Shown one piece after another: positions 18,339 through 27,065 of a stretch of 64,000 bases of DNA (within the stretch, counting starts at the first letter, position 1; the number at the start of each line of letters is the position of its first letter). The notes below the pieces were generated by a model, which was not told the origin of the DNA, ran no database searches, and saw only the letters and a program-made list of their open reading frames with translations. A program made the translations under genes and the position numbers. This DNA is from Aequorivita aurantiaca. Lineage in GTDB: Bacteria > Bacteroidota > Bacteroidia > Flavobacteriales > Flavobacteriaceae. Location of the stretch: the NCBI RefSeq assembly GCF_030410135.1, contig NZ_JAUGQQ010000001.1, forward strand, positions 667,084-731,083, read 5' to 3'.

Positions 18339-20138
18339 ATGTCGTCACACTACGAAGCACCTATAAGAGAACCTCTGGTTCTGGGAGATAAGACCTACCA
18401 CGATATCAGTGTAGATGTAGCTGCTCCTGTTTTGGGGAAAGCCAATAAATCTTGGTGGATTGTCTTTACCATTGCCCTCGTTGCGTTTCTATGGGGATTG
18501 GGTTGTATTATTTACACAGTCTCAACTGGAATTGGCGTTTGGGGATTAAATAAAACCATCGGTTGGGCATGGGATATTACCAACTTCGTTTGGTGGGTAG
18601 GTATAGGTCACGCAGGAACGTTAATTTCTGCCGTATTGTTGCTTTTCCGTCAAAAATGGAGAATGGCGGTTAACAGATCTGCGGAAGCAATGACGATTTT
18701 CGCCGTGGTCCAGGCAGGACTTTTCCCTATTATACACATGGGGCGCCCTTGGTTGGCTTATTGGGTTCTTCCAATACCAAACCAGTTTGGCTCGCTTTGG
18801 GTGAATTTTAATTCTCCTTTACTTTGGGACGTATTCGCAATTTCCACCTACTTATCTATATCGTTGGTTTTCTGGTGGACTGGCCTTTTGCCCGATTTCG
18901 CAATGATCAGAGATAGAACCCAAAGCCCATTTCAGAAAAAGATATATGGAATTTTAAGTTTTGGATGGAGCGGTCGCGTTAAGGATTGGCAACGTTTTGA
19001 AGAAGTATCCCTGGTTTTGGCAGGATTGGCAACACCTTTGGTTCTTTCGGTACACACCATCGTATCTTTTGATTTTGCCACCTCGGTGGTTCCGGGATGG
19101 CACAGTACCATTTATCCACCTTATTTTGTGGCTGGGGCCATATTTTCCGGATTTGCGATGGTGCAAACCTTGCTTATTATAATGCGAAAGGTTTCGCATC
19201 TTGAAAGCTACATTACCGTGCTGCACATTGAATATATGAATAAGGTTATCTTGTTAACGGGAGGTATTGTTACTGTTGCCTATGCAATTGAATTTTTTAT
19301 TGGATGGTATTCCGGCGTGCCTTATGAAAACTATACTTATTTATCCTTTGGTGCTGCCACCGGTCCCTATTGGTGGGCATTCTGGGCATTGATAACCTGT
19401 AATTTCATAGTGCCATTAACGCTTTGGGTGAAATCCTTAAGACGAAATATCATGTGGACATTTATTGTTGCATTGATCATTAACATAGGAATGTGGTTTG
19501 AACGTTTTGACATTATTGTAGTAAATATCAGTAAAGATCGATTGACTTCATCTTGGACAATGTTCCAACCTACCTTTGTAGACATCGGAACTTTTATTGG
19601 AACTATAGGTTTCTTCTTCGTTCTTTTCCTGCTTTATGCGCGAACCTTCCCTGTTATTGCACAGGCAGAAGTGAAAACAATTATGAAGAGCTCGGGCGAA
19701 GCTTTCAAAAGATTGCGTGCCCAACATGGTGATGACCATAGCCACGTGCAACACGTAGAACAATATCCTGCTGATGCAGGGCCAGCATCGAACGTGGAAA
19801 AACATTTTGATTCCACTTTTGATGAAGCTACTCCTGAAGCATTAAATATTGACGATGTTGATTATGAGCAAAACAAAGGTAGAATCGAAATGTTGCTGAA
19901 CAGCGTCGGCACGTTTGAGCCTTCCCTTCAGAAGCAAGATAATCTTCAAAAAATCAATGGCATTGGTCCTGTCTTGGAGCAAAAACTTCACCAGATAGGA
20001 ATATTTACTTTCGACCAGATAAGTAGAATGACCGATCGTGAATATGAACTAGTGGAAGAGATAATTAGTGAATTTCCCGGAAGTCCAAAACGTGATGATT
20101 GGGCTGGACAGGCATTAACACTAAAAAATAAGAATTAA
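18339..20138 (+). CDS. actC: ACIII subunit ActC (NrfD/PsrC-like), with C-terminal helix-hairpin-helix
   Basis: The protein has 599 residues. Residues 1-440 carry about ten transmembrane helices of the NrfD/PsrC family and should hold the menaquinol-oxidation site next to ActB. Family members usually end shortly after the last helix. Here a hydrophilic His/Asp-rich linker follows (about 450-530), then residues 532-599 form a helix-hairpin-helix-like unit: DNLQKINGIGPVLEQKL, then HQIGIFTFDQISRMTDREYE and EEIISEFPGSPKRDDW. This unit resembles the DNA-binding-type tails seen on some Bacteroidota ribosomal and regulatory proteins, which is unexpected on a respiratory membrane subunit. It is 36 bases after actB and 2 bases before actD. 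Confidence 0.94.
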   Translation: MSSHYEAPIREPLVLGDKTYHDISVDVAAPVLGKANKSWWIVFTIALVAFLWGLGCIIYTVSTGIGVWGLNKTIGWAWDITNFVWWVGIGHAGTLISAVLLLFRQKWRMAVNRSAEAMTIFAVVQAGLFPIIHMGRPWLAYWVLPIPNQFGSLWVNFNSPLLWDVFAISTYLSISLVFWWTGLLPDFAMIRDRTQSPFQKKIYGILSFGWSGRVKDWQRFEEVSLVLAGLATPLVLSVHTIVSFDFATSVVPGWHSTIYPPYFVAGAIFSGFAMVQTLLIIMRKVSHLESYITVLHIEYMNKVILLTGGIVTVAYAIEFFIGWYSGVPYENYTYLSFGAATGPYWWAFWALITCNFIVPLTLWVKSLRRNIMWTFIVALIINIGMWFERFDIIVVNISKDRLTSSWTMFQPTFVDIGTFIGTIGFFFVLFLLYARTFPVIAQAEVKTIMKSSGEAFKRLRAQHGDDHSHVQHVEQYPADAGPASNVEKHFDSTFDEATPEALNIDDVDYEQNKGRIEMLLNSVGTFEPSLQKQDNLQKINGIGPVLEQKLHQIGIFTFDQISRMTDREYELVEEIISEFPGSPKRDDWAGQALTLKNKN

Positions 20139-20140
20139 CA

Positions 20141-20677
20141 ATGGCTGCAACTAAAATATACGCAATTTATAAGGATGATGACCTGTTGATGCAAGCTGTA
20201 AAACAGACTCGCTCAGCGAACTATCATATTTCAGAAGTTTTTACGCCTTTTCCGGTGCACGGTCTGGACCATGCGGTGGGCATTGCACCTACCCGCATTG
20301 CAATTACTGCATTTCTTTACGGATTGGTGGGTTTAAGTGTGGCGGTAGCTATGATGAATTTTATGATGATTCAAGATTGGCCCCAAAACATTGGCGGGAA
20401 ACCGAGTTTTACCTTTTATCAGAACATGCCTGCCTTCATTCCAATTATGTTTGAGCTAACAGTATTTTTTGCCGGGCATTTAATGGTAATAACCTTTTAT
20501 ATGCGAAGCAAGCTATGGCCATTCAAAAAGGCTGAGAACCCAGATCCCCGTACCACTGATGACCATTTTTTGATGGAGGTTGATGCGGAGAACCATGATT
20601 TGGAAATGCTAACCAAATTTTTATATGATACGGGTGCATCGGAGATTAGTTTAATTGAAAAAGAGGAAGACCATTAA
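20141..20677 (+). CDS. actD: ACIII subunit ActD (DUF3341)
   Basis: The protein has 178 residues. It begins with a cytoplasmic ferredoxin-like DUF3341 part (AATKIYAIYKDDDLLMQAV, then EVFTPFPVHGLDHAVGI) followed by two transmembrane helices (about 52-75 and 100-125) and a short acidic tail. ActD packs against ActC and ActF and helps build the complex. The spacing of 2 bases to actC and 1 base to actE shows tight coupling. Nothing unusual in length or motifs. Confidence 0.93.
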   Translation: MAATKIYAIYKDDDLLMQAVKQTRSANYHISEVFTPFPVHGLDHAVGIAPTRIAITAFLYGLVGLSVAVAMMNFMMIQDWPQNIGGKPSFTFYQNMPAFIPIMFELTVFFAGHLMVITFYMRSKLWPFKKAENPDPRTTDDHFLMEVDAENHDLEMLTKFLYDTGASEISLIEKEEDH

Positions 20678-20678
20678 T

Positions 20679-21329
20679 ATGAAAACACTTTTAAACATAG
20701 TACTTGCTGTTGTAGCTTCAATTAGTCTGGTTTCTTGTTTTAACGATAAAAAGCCTAACTACCAGTATTTCCCGAATATGTATGAACCAGTACCCTATGA
20801 AACCTATGGCGAATATGGTATCTTTCCGAATCAACAACAGGCAATGACTCCACCGGAACATACAGTTCCGAGGGGATATACTCCCTATGACTATGAAAAC
20901 AGTACTGCCGGACTTGAATTGGCAAAAACCGAGTTGCAAAGCCCCTATGAAGTAAGCGAGGAAAACCTTGTGGTCGGGAGCCAGTTATACACGCTTTACT
21001 GTGCTGTATGTCATGGAGATAAAGGTGATGGCAAGGGTATCTTGGCAACTCGAGAGAAATTTTTGGGAATTCCTAGCTTTGCTGATCCGGGAAGAAATAT
21101 TGTTCTCGGCGGAATTTATCACGTCGAAACGTACGGCCTTAACGCTATGGGATCTTATGCATCACAGACCAGTGAAAAGGAACGTTGGCAAATAGCCATG
21201 CATGTAATGGACCTTAAGGCTGCACTAAATGGAAATCCTGGAATGCTGGAGTTATCAAATGCTGGAACTCCTACAGACAGTACTGTGGTTGAAACCAATT
21301 TGGCCGAAACAAATAATGCTTCCGAATAG
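20679..21329 (+). CDS. actE: ACIII subunit ActE, monoheme cytochrome c lipoprotein
   Basis: The start at 20679 (MKTLLNIVLAVV) is chosen over an upstream methionine at 20655 because it gives a proper lipoprotein signal with lipobox LVSC (Cys20) and follows actD directly. The protein then has 216 residues. It carries one heme motif, CAVCH (108-112), and a candidate axial Met in GLNAMGSYASQ. ActE is the monoheme subunit that hands electrons to the oxidase. The C-terminal 40 residues are Thr/Asn/Glu-rich and probably flexible. Confidence 0.93.
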   Translation: MKTLLNIVLAVVASISLVSCFNDKKPNYQYFPNMYEPVPYETYGEYGIFPNQQQAMTPPEHTVPRGYTPYDYENSTAGLELAKTELQSPYEVSEENLVVGSQLYTLYCAVCHGDKGDGKGILATREKFLGIPSFADPGRNIVLGGIYHVETYGLNAMGSYASQTSEKERWQIAMHVMDLKAALNGNPGMLELSNAGTPTDSTVVETNLAETNNASE

Positions 21330-21366
21330 GCACTAAATATAGATTTAAAAGAGAATAGCTAAAGAT

Positions 21367-22743
21367 ATGTACACGCTACCAAGAAATTTAAAACTGTTTT
21401 CTATTGTTCTGATAGTCTTAGGGCTTGCAGGAATAATCTTCGGGTTTTTGACTACGCCGAAAACTATTGATGATGTTAAAAAAATAATGGCCGAACAAGA
21501 AGGCCATCATGGAGATGCTCACCACACTGCAGGCCATGGAGATGGCCAAACTGCTAACTTTGTTGATGAGGCAAGAGGGCAAGAGGGCTACTCCCAAAAT
21601 GCGATGAAGCATGCCACAGATTTAAACCCTGAAGGTCACGGGGCCACTTCGCACGAAGAACATGTTTTGCACCAATTGCAAACTAGGCCTTGGTCCGCAA
21701 CATTCGTGGCAGCCTTTTTCTTTATGATGATTGCTTTGGGCGTATTGGTTTTTTATGCTATTCAATTTGCTTCACAAGCCGGCTGGTCTCCGGTCCTTTA
21801 TAGAATTATGGAAGGCATTACATCATATTTGTTGCCAGGTTCTATCATCGTATTTTTAATTGTTGTTTTTGCTGGCACACATTTTTATCCGTGGCAGGAC
21901 CAGGATTTGGTGGCGAACGATAAAATACTGCAGGACAAAGCAGGCTATCTCAACTTTCCCTTCTTCATTATTCGAGGTGTAATCTATCTTTTGGGATGGA
22001 ATATCTATCGTTATTTTTCAAGAAGAAATTCATTGGCTCAGGCAGACGCAAATAATTATGACGCATACAGAAAAAACTTTAAGGCTTCGGTATTTTTCCT
22101 CATATTCTTCTTATTGACAGAGGCAACTATGGCTTGGGATTGGTTTATGTCGTTAACGCCGCACTGGTATAGTACTTTATTTGCTTGGTATATTTTTGCA
22201 ACTATGTTTGTATCTGCCATCACGGTCATTGCCTTGGTTACTATATATTTAAAAAGCCGAGGACTTATTCCTTTCGTCAGTGATAAGCACCTACATGATC
22301 TTGCTAAGTATATGTTCGCCTTCAGCATTTTCTGGACATATCTATGGTTCAGTCAATTTATGTTGATTTGGTACGCCAATATTCCTGAGGAAGTAACCTA
22401 TTTTATTATAAGAATACAGGAGTATAAAGTATTGTTTTTCGGAATGCTTATTCTTAATTTTGTGTTTCCTATTCTGGTTTTGATGAATAGCGATTATAAA
22501 AGAGTTCCGTGGTTTGTAGTTATAGCGGCCGTATTTATTTTGGTAGGGCACTATATAGATGTATTCCTATTGGTAATGCCATCCACTGTGGGCCATAACT
22601 GGTATTTCGGAATTCCGGAAGTTGCAGCAATACTGTTCTTCTTGGGCCTTTTCATTTTAGTTGTAGGGACCGGCCTGGGCAAGGTTTCTTTAAGGCCGAA
22701 GAACGACCCATTTATTAAGGAAAGTGAAAACTACCATTTTTAA
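21367..22743 (+). CDS. actF: ACIII subunit ActF (quinol:cytochrome c oxidoreductase membrane subunit)
   Basis: The protein has 458 residues. One transmembrane helix near the N-terminus (LKLFSIVLIVLGLAGIIFGF) is followed by a His/Gly-rich soluble stretch (about 45-100), then about nine more helices ending near residue 445. It is a paralogue-like partner of ActC in ACIII. In the stretch 45-100 many histidines occur (GHHGDAHHTAGHGDG), which could bind metal, although this is not established. It lies 37 bases after actE and 29 before coxB. Confidence 0.92.
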   Translation: MYTLPRNLKLFSIVLIVLGLAGIIFGFLTTPKTIDDVKKIMAEQEGHHGDAHHTAGHGDGQTANFVDEARGQEGYSQNAMKHATDLNPEGHGATSHEEHVLHQLQTRPWSATFVAAFFFMMIALGVLVFYAIQFASQAGWSPVLYRIMEGITSYLLPGSIIVFLIVVFAGTHFYPWQDQDLVANDKILQDKAGYLNFPFFIIRGVIYLLGWNIYRYFSRRNSLAQADANNYDAYRKNFKASVFFLIFFLLTEATMAWDWFMSLTPHWYSTLFAWYIFATMFVSAITVIALVTIYLKSRGLIPFVSDKHLHDLAKYMFAFSIFWTYLWFSQFMLIWYANIPEEVTYFIIRIQEYKVLFFGMLILNFVFPILVLMNSDYKRVPWFVVIAAVFILVGHYIDVFLLVMPSTVGHNWYFGIPEVAAILFFLGLFILVVGTGLGKVSLRPKNDPFIKESENYHF

Positions 22744-22772
22744 TCATTTAGTTTAAAGAAGAAATTGTAAAG

Positions 22773-23843
22773 ATGACCGCATTTTTAGTTGTATTAGTAC
22801 TCATTCTTTTTGGAATCTCTGTTTGGCAGATGAGCCGTATTTTTAAACTGGCCCAAGTAAAGCCAACCATCTATTCCGAAATAGCCACGGATAAGGATAA
22901 CAATACCCAGGGCTACCTGATGATGGGCTTTTTGGTTTTTATTTATATTCTCACAATCGTTAGCTTTTGGTTATGGGGCGATACCCTTTTGCCAGAATCT
23001 GGTTCCGAACACGGTTCGCAGATTGACAACCTTATGCTTATTTCGATGATCCTGATCTTCTTTGTAGGCATTATTACCCAAGCCGTTCTGCATTATTTCG
23101 CCTTCATTTATCGTGGCAATAAAGTGGAAAGAGCAACTTTTTATGCCGATAACGATAAGCTGGAATTTATTTGGACCATAATACCTGTAATTACTTTGGC
23201 CGGCCTCATTATTTATGGATTGTTTACCTGGACAGATATTATGAACGTGGATAGAGATGATGACCCCCTAATTGTAGAACTTTATGCACAACAATTTAAT
23301 TGGAAAGCACGCTATGGCGGAAATGACAATACTTTGGGTGATGCCAATGTCCGGCTCATACAAGGGGTGAACCAATTGGGTGTTGATCCCGCTGATCCCA
23401 ACGGCCAAGATGATAAAATTGTTACTGAACTGCATCTACCCGTGGGAAGAAGGGTATTATTGAAGATGAGATCACAGGACGTACTTCACTCTGCCTATAT
23501 GCCCCATTTTAGAGCCCAAATGAACTGTGTTCCTGGAATGATTACACAATTTGCCTTTACTCCAACTATTACGACAGAGGAGATGAGACAAAATGATTAT
23601 ATGGTAGAAAAAGTAGCAAATATAAATAACATCCGTTCAGAAAAAAGTAAGGCACTTGCCGCGGCTGGAGAAGAAGCCCTGGAAACATATGAATTTGATT
23701 ATGTATTGATCTGCAACAAAATTTGCGGAGTCAGCCACTATAACATGCAAATGAAAATTATTGTTGAATCTGAAGAAGATTATAAAGCTTGGTTGGCAGA
23801 GCAGCCAACTTTAGCAGAACAACTTAGCAACGAAAATAAATAA
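22773..23843 (+). CDS. coxB: Cytochrome c oxidase subunit II
   Basis: The protein has 356 residues with an N-terminal helix, then two transmembrane helices (about 45-70 and 88-112) and a periplasmic cupredoxin domain. The CuA ligands are all present: His239 in VLHSAYMPH, then Cys314, Cys318, His322 and Met325 in CNKICGVSHYNM. About 35 charged residues (270-305) are inserted in the cupredoxin fold before the cysteine loop. There is no C-terminal cytochrome c domain, so the oxidase takes electrons from ActE or ActA directly. It is co-transcribed with actABCDEF and coxA, which matches an ACIII-oxidase supercomplex. Confidence 0.96.
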   Translation: MTAFLVVLVLILFGISVWQMSRIFKLAQVKPTIYSEIATDKDNNTQGYLMMGFLVFIYILTIVSFWLWGDTLLPESGSEHGSQIDNLMLISMILIFFVGIITQAVLHYFAFIYRGNKVERATFYADNDKLEFIWTIIPVITLAGLIIYGLFTWTDIMNVDRDDDPLIVELYAQQFNWKARYGGNDNTLGDANVRLIQGVNQLGVDPADPNGQDDKIVTELHLPVGRRVLLKMRSQDVLHSAYMPHFRAQMNCVPGMITQFAFTPTITTEEMRQNDYMVEKVANINNIRSEKSKALAAAGEEALETYEFDYVLICNKICGVSHYNMQMKIIVESEEDYKAWLAEQPTLAEQLSNENK

Positions 23844-23860
23844 TTTTAGTTTAAAAATTT

Positions 23861-25690
23861 ATGTCAGCACACGCACAGGTCCACGCAGCAGAAGATCATC
23901 ACGATGATCACGGACATCATCATAAACAAACCTTTGTAACTAAATATATTTTTAGTACCGATCATAAAATGATCTCAAAACAATATATGATCACCGGTAT
24001 TTTTATGGGGGTCATTGGTATTTTGATGTCATTGTTGTTCAGATTGCAATTGGCTTGGCCGGATCACAAGTTTACAATGTTCGAAATATTCCTAGGAAAA
24101 TGGGGGACAGACGGTGTAATGGACCCAAGCGTATACCTAGCCTTGGTTACAATACACGGAACTATAATGGTATTTTTTGTGTTGACGGCTGGCCTGAGTG
24201 GAACTTTTAGTAACTTATTGATCCCGCTTCAAATTGGTGCGAGGGACATGGCTTCAGGATTTCTAAACATGGTTTCCTATTGGCTATTTTTCATTTCCAG
24301 TGTTATTATGTTGGGTTCTTTATTTGTAGAAGCTGGACCCGCTTCCGCAGGATGGACTATTTATCCGCCATTAAGTGCACTGCCTCAGGCAATACCAGGA
24401 TCTGGTGCGGGTATGACCTTGTGGTTAATTTCTATGGCAATATTTATTGCCGCATCGTTGTTAGGTTCTCTAAACTTTATTGTAACGGTTCTGAACCTTC
24501 GAACAAAGGGAATGTCTATGACAAGACTGCCACTAACTGTTTGGTCATTTTTCTTAACGGCTATTATCGGGGTTGTTTCTTTCCCTGTTCTTTTCTCTGC
24601 CGCGTTAATGCTTATTATGGACAGAAGTTTCGGTACTTCTTTCTTTTTATCAGACATATATATTGCGGGAGAAGTCTTGCATCATCAAGGTGGTTCACCT
24701 GTTCTGTTTGAGCACCTTTTTTGGTTTTTGGGCCACCCGGAGGTTTATATTGTAATATTACCTGCAATGGGTATTGTTTCTGAAATTATGGCTACCAATT
24801 CACGTAAACCAATTTTCGGTTATCGTGCAATGGTGGCATCTCTTTTAACAATTGCATTCCTTTCTACTATCGTGTGGGGCCACCATATGTTTATTTCCGG
24901 AATGAATCCGTTTTTAGGATCCGTTTTTACATTCACGACCCTACTGATTGCAATTCCTTCTGCCGTGAAATCCTTTAACTGGATCACCACATTATGGCGC
25001 GGAAAATTACAGATGAATGTTGCAATGCTTTGGTGTATCGCGTTCGTTTCTACTTTTATTACGGGTGGTTTAACAGGTATAATTATGGGTGATAGTGCGT
25101 TGGATATTAACATTCACGACACCTATTTTATCGTAGCCCACTTTCACCTGGTAATGGGAATTTCTGCAGCATACGGATTTTTGGCTGGTGTTTATCACTG
25201 GTTCCCAAAAATGTTTGAGGGAAGAATGATGAACAAAAAATTGGGCTATATCCATTTCTGGGTAACCTCTATTGGAGCTTATGGAATTTTCTTTCCGATG
25301 CACTTTGTTGGTTTGGCCGGCCTTCCCCGAAGGTATTACACAAACACCAATTTCCCGTACTTTGATGATTTGGCGGATATAAACGTGGTGATGACTGTAT
25401 TTGCCATCATTACCATTGCAGTTCAAATTCTCTTTTTATATAACTTCATCCATTCCATGTTCTACGGTAAGATGGGGCCAAAGAACCCTTGGAATTCAAC
25501 CACGTTGGAGTGGACTGCGGAAGTAAGGCATATCCACGGAAATTGGGATGGTCCTATTCCCCACGTTTACCGCTGGTCCTATGACTATAGCAAGCTCAAT
25601 AAGGATGAAACTGATTTTGTTATTCCCGGACAGGATTATATTCCTCAACACATTCCCTTACAGGACAATGAGGATGAGTTGGATCATTAA
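23861..25690 (+). CDS. coxA: Cytochrome c oxidase subunit I
   Basis: The protein has 609 residues. The copper B and heme ligands are readable: H292 and Y296 in GHPEVY, H341-H342 in WGHH, and H427 with H429 in HDTYFIVAHFH. It is a heme-copper oxidase catalytic subunit that reduces oxygen to water and pumps protons. The His-rich N-terminus (DHHDDHGHHHK) is unusual but precedes the first helix and should be cytoplasmic. It closes the act-cox operon and is followed by a strong terminator. Subunits III and IV are not here but about 20 kb downstream. Confidence 0.97.
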   Translation: MSAHAQVHAAEDHHDDHGHHHKQTFVTKYIFSTDHKMISKQYMITGIFMGVIGILMSLLFRLQLAWPDHKFTMFEIFLGKWGTDGVMDPSVYLALVTIHGTIMVFFVLTAGLSGTFSNLLIPLQIGARDMASGFLNMVSYWLFFISSVIMLGSLFVEAGPASAGWTIYPPLSALPQAIPGSGAGMTLWLISMAIFIAASLLGSLNFIVTVLNLRTKGMSMTRLPLTVWSFFLTAIIGVVSFPVLFSAALMLIMDRSFGTSFFLSDIYIAGEVLHHQGGSPVLFEHLFWFLGHPEVYIVILPAMGIVSEIMATNSRKPIFGYRAMVASLLTIAFLSTIVWGHHMFISGMNPFLGSVFTFTTLLIAIPSAVKSFNWITTLWRGKLQMNVAMLWCIAFVSTFITGGLTGIIMGDSALDINIHDTYFIVAHFHLVMGISAAYGFLAGVYHWFPKMFEGRMMNKKLGYIHFWVTSIGAYGIFFPMHFVGLAGLPRRYYTNTNFPYFDDLADINVVMTVFAIITIAVQILFLYNFIHSMFYGKMGPKNPWNSTTLEWTAEVRHIHGNWDGPIPHVYRWSYDYSKLNKDETDFVIPGQDYIPQHIPLQDNEDELDH

Positions 25691-25715
25691 CTACATAAAC
25701 CACTGAAAAATTGAT

Positions 25716-25754
25716 AAATATGCCCTTCACTTATATGAAAGGGCATATTTTTTT
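25716..25754 (+). terminator. Rho-independent terminator after coxA
   Basis: AAATATGCCCTT (25716-25727) is perfectly complementary to AAGGGCATATTT (25739-25750), with an 11-base loop and a T-rich tail to 25754. It ends the act-cox operon 26 bases after the coxA stop. Confidence 0.9.
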
Positions 25755-25805
25755 CTACTTAATTATTAAGTAGTACCACGTACAATTATTTATTCAGCTA
25801 TGCCT

Positions 25806-25813
25806 TATCTTTG
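25806..25813 (+). promoter_or_regulatory. Putative -7 element of a candidate small RNA
   Basis: TATCTTTG matches TAnnTTTG. It lies after the coxA terminator and before two hairpins that have no coding frame, so it would start a short transcript near 25819. No TTG is found 19-21 bases upstream. Confidence 0.4.
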
Positions 25814-25817
25814 TTTC

Positions 25818-25908
25818 GTTGAGTTAATAGTAAGTAGGAAGTGAGGAGCCTACAAATTTAATTTTATGAAGATCGTCTGAACTAAAATTTGGGCGATCTT
25901 CTTTTTGT
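25818..25908 (+). ncRNA. Candidate small RNA between coxA and ruvB
   Basis: Between the coxA terminator and the ruvB promoter lies a stretch with its own -7 motif and its own terminator. A first hairpin pairs GTAGG (25834-25838) with CCTAC (25849-25853) and exposes a purine-rich 10-base loop ending in GAGGAG. A second pairs GAAGATCG (25868-25875) with CGATCTTC (25894-25901) and is followed by five T, a classic rho-independent terminator. The predicted transcript is about 85-90 bases. No open frame of useful length is present. It does not carry the conserved core of SRP RNA, 6S RNA or tmRNA. Function unknown; it may also be a decayed leader. Confidence 0.45.
25868..25906 (+). terminator. Rho-independent terminator in the coxA-ruvB gap
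   Basis: Perfect 8-base arms, GAAGATCG (25868-25875) and CGATCTTC (25894-25901), followed by five T. It is the second terminator after coxA, 114 bases beyond the first, and so needs a transcript of its own. An ATG at 25866 is followed by a stop after four codons. Confidence 0.8.
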
Positions 25909-25975
25909 TTAAGATTATAGTCAATTGCCCATTTTTCTCCCATAAATCTTTACAGAGGATTATGCAGCGTTTCCC

Positions 25976-25983
25976 TATATTTG
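25976..25983 (+). promoter_or_regulatory. Putative -7 element of ruvB, next to the start codon
   Basis: TATATTTG matches TAnnTTTG and ends only 4 bases before the ruvB ATG at 25988. Transcription would begin at or within a base or two of the start codon, giving an mRNA with no leader. Confidence 0.55.
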
Positions 25984-25987
25984 TGCT

Positions 25988-27010
25988 ATGAACGAAAACC
26001 TTGATCCCACTGGAGAAAACCTATCTCCTCAGGAACTGGACCTTGAAAAAAAACTACGTCCGCTTAGTTTTGACGACTTTACAGGGCAGGATCAGGCTTT
26101 GGAAAATCTCCAAATATTTGTACAGGCCGCGAACTTGCGGAGTGAGGCTTTGGACCACACCCTTTTTCATGGACCTCCGGGCTTGGGAAAAACAACCTTG
26201 GCCTATATACTAGCCAATGAGTTGAACGTAAACATTCGGGTTACATCTGGACCCGTGCTGGACAAGCCTGGTGATCTCGCGGGGTTGCTTACAAATTTAG
26301 AAGAACGCGATGTGTTGTTTATTGATGAAATTCATCGATTGAGTCCCATTGTGGAAGAATATCTTTATTCTGCAATGGAAGATTTTAAGATCGATATAAT
26401 GATTGAATCCGGTCCCAATGCCCGTTCCGTACAAATCAATCTCAATCCATTTACCCTCATTGGCGCTACAACCCGCTCTGGCTTGTTGACTGCGCCTATG
26501 CGAGCTCGTTTCGGAATTTCTTCACGACTGCAATATTACACAACCGAATTGCTAACCACCATTTTACAAAGAAGTGCCGGAATATTGCAAGTTCCTATTA
26601 CCATGGAAGCGGCCATAGAAATTGCTGGAAGAAGTCGGGGTACCCCACGAATTGCGAATGCTCTTTTAAGAAGAATTCGTGATTTTGCACAAATAAAAGG
26701 AAATGGAAAAATAGACGTCCAAATAGCCAAATTTGGGTTGGAAGCGCTTAACGTAGATGCGCATGGGTTGGATGAAATGGACAACCGAATCCTGCGAACC
26801 ATAATCGAAAAATTCAAGGGCGGCCCAGTTGGAATTACCACAATTGCCACAGCCGTATCAGAAAGCACTGAAACTATTGAGGAAGTATATGAGCCATTTT
26901 TAATCCAACAGGGTTTTATTATGCGCACGCCTCGTGGCCGTGAAGTTACCGAGGCAGCCTACAAACATCTCGGAAAACTGAAAGGCCCAACGCAGGGAGG
27001 TCTTTTTTAA
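25988..27010 (+). CDS. ruvB: Holliday junction branch migration ATPase RuvB
   Basis: The protein has 340 residues. It begins [18 protein letters not shown] and has the conserved [12 protein letters not shown] entry, Walker A GPPGLGKT (62-69), Walker B FIDEIHRL, a sensor-1 GATTRSGLL and a C-terminal winged-helix ending [12 protein letters not shown]. RuvB is the hexameric motor of the RuvABC resolvasome. The partner ruvA is 3.5 kb downstream, separated by queG and the malic enzyme gene. The start agrees with related proteins and implies a leaderless mRNA. Confidence 0.98.
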   Translation: MNENLDPTGENLSPQELDLEKKLRPLSFDDFTGQDQALENLQIFVQAANLRSEALDHTLFHGPPGLGKTTLAYILANELNVNIRVTSGPVLDKPGDLAGLLTNLEERDVLFIDEIHRLSPIVEEYLYSAMEDFKIDIMIESGPNARSVQINLNPFTLIGATTRSGLLTAPMRARFGISSRLQYYTTELLTTILQRSAGILQVPITMEAAIEIAGRSRGTPRIANALLRRIRDFAQIKGNGKIDVQIAKFGLEALNVDAHGLDEMDNRILRTIIEKFKGGPVGITTIATAVSESTETIEEVYEPFLIQQGFIMRTPRGREVTEAAYKHLGKLKGPTQGGLF

Positions 27011-27065
27011 CTTGCCGCATTACCTCCAAAATTCCGAATTTTTTAGGAAGCACACTTCACTAGTA

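Noticed and set aside
25818..25908. The coxA-ruvB hairpins as SRP RNA, because of the AGGAAG and GAGCC look of the loop
   Set aside because: The conserved SRP domain IV pattern (GGAAG-CAGCC with its internal loops) is not present, and the stem is only five pairs.
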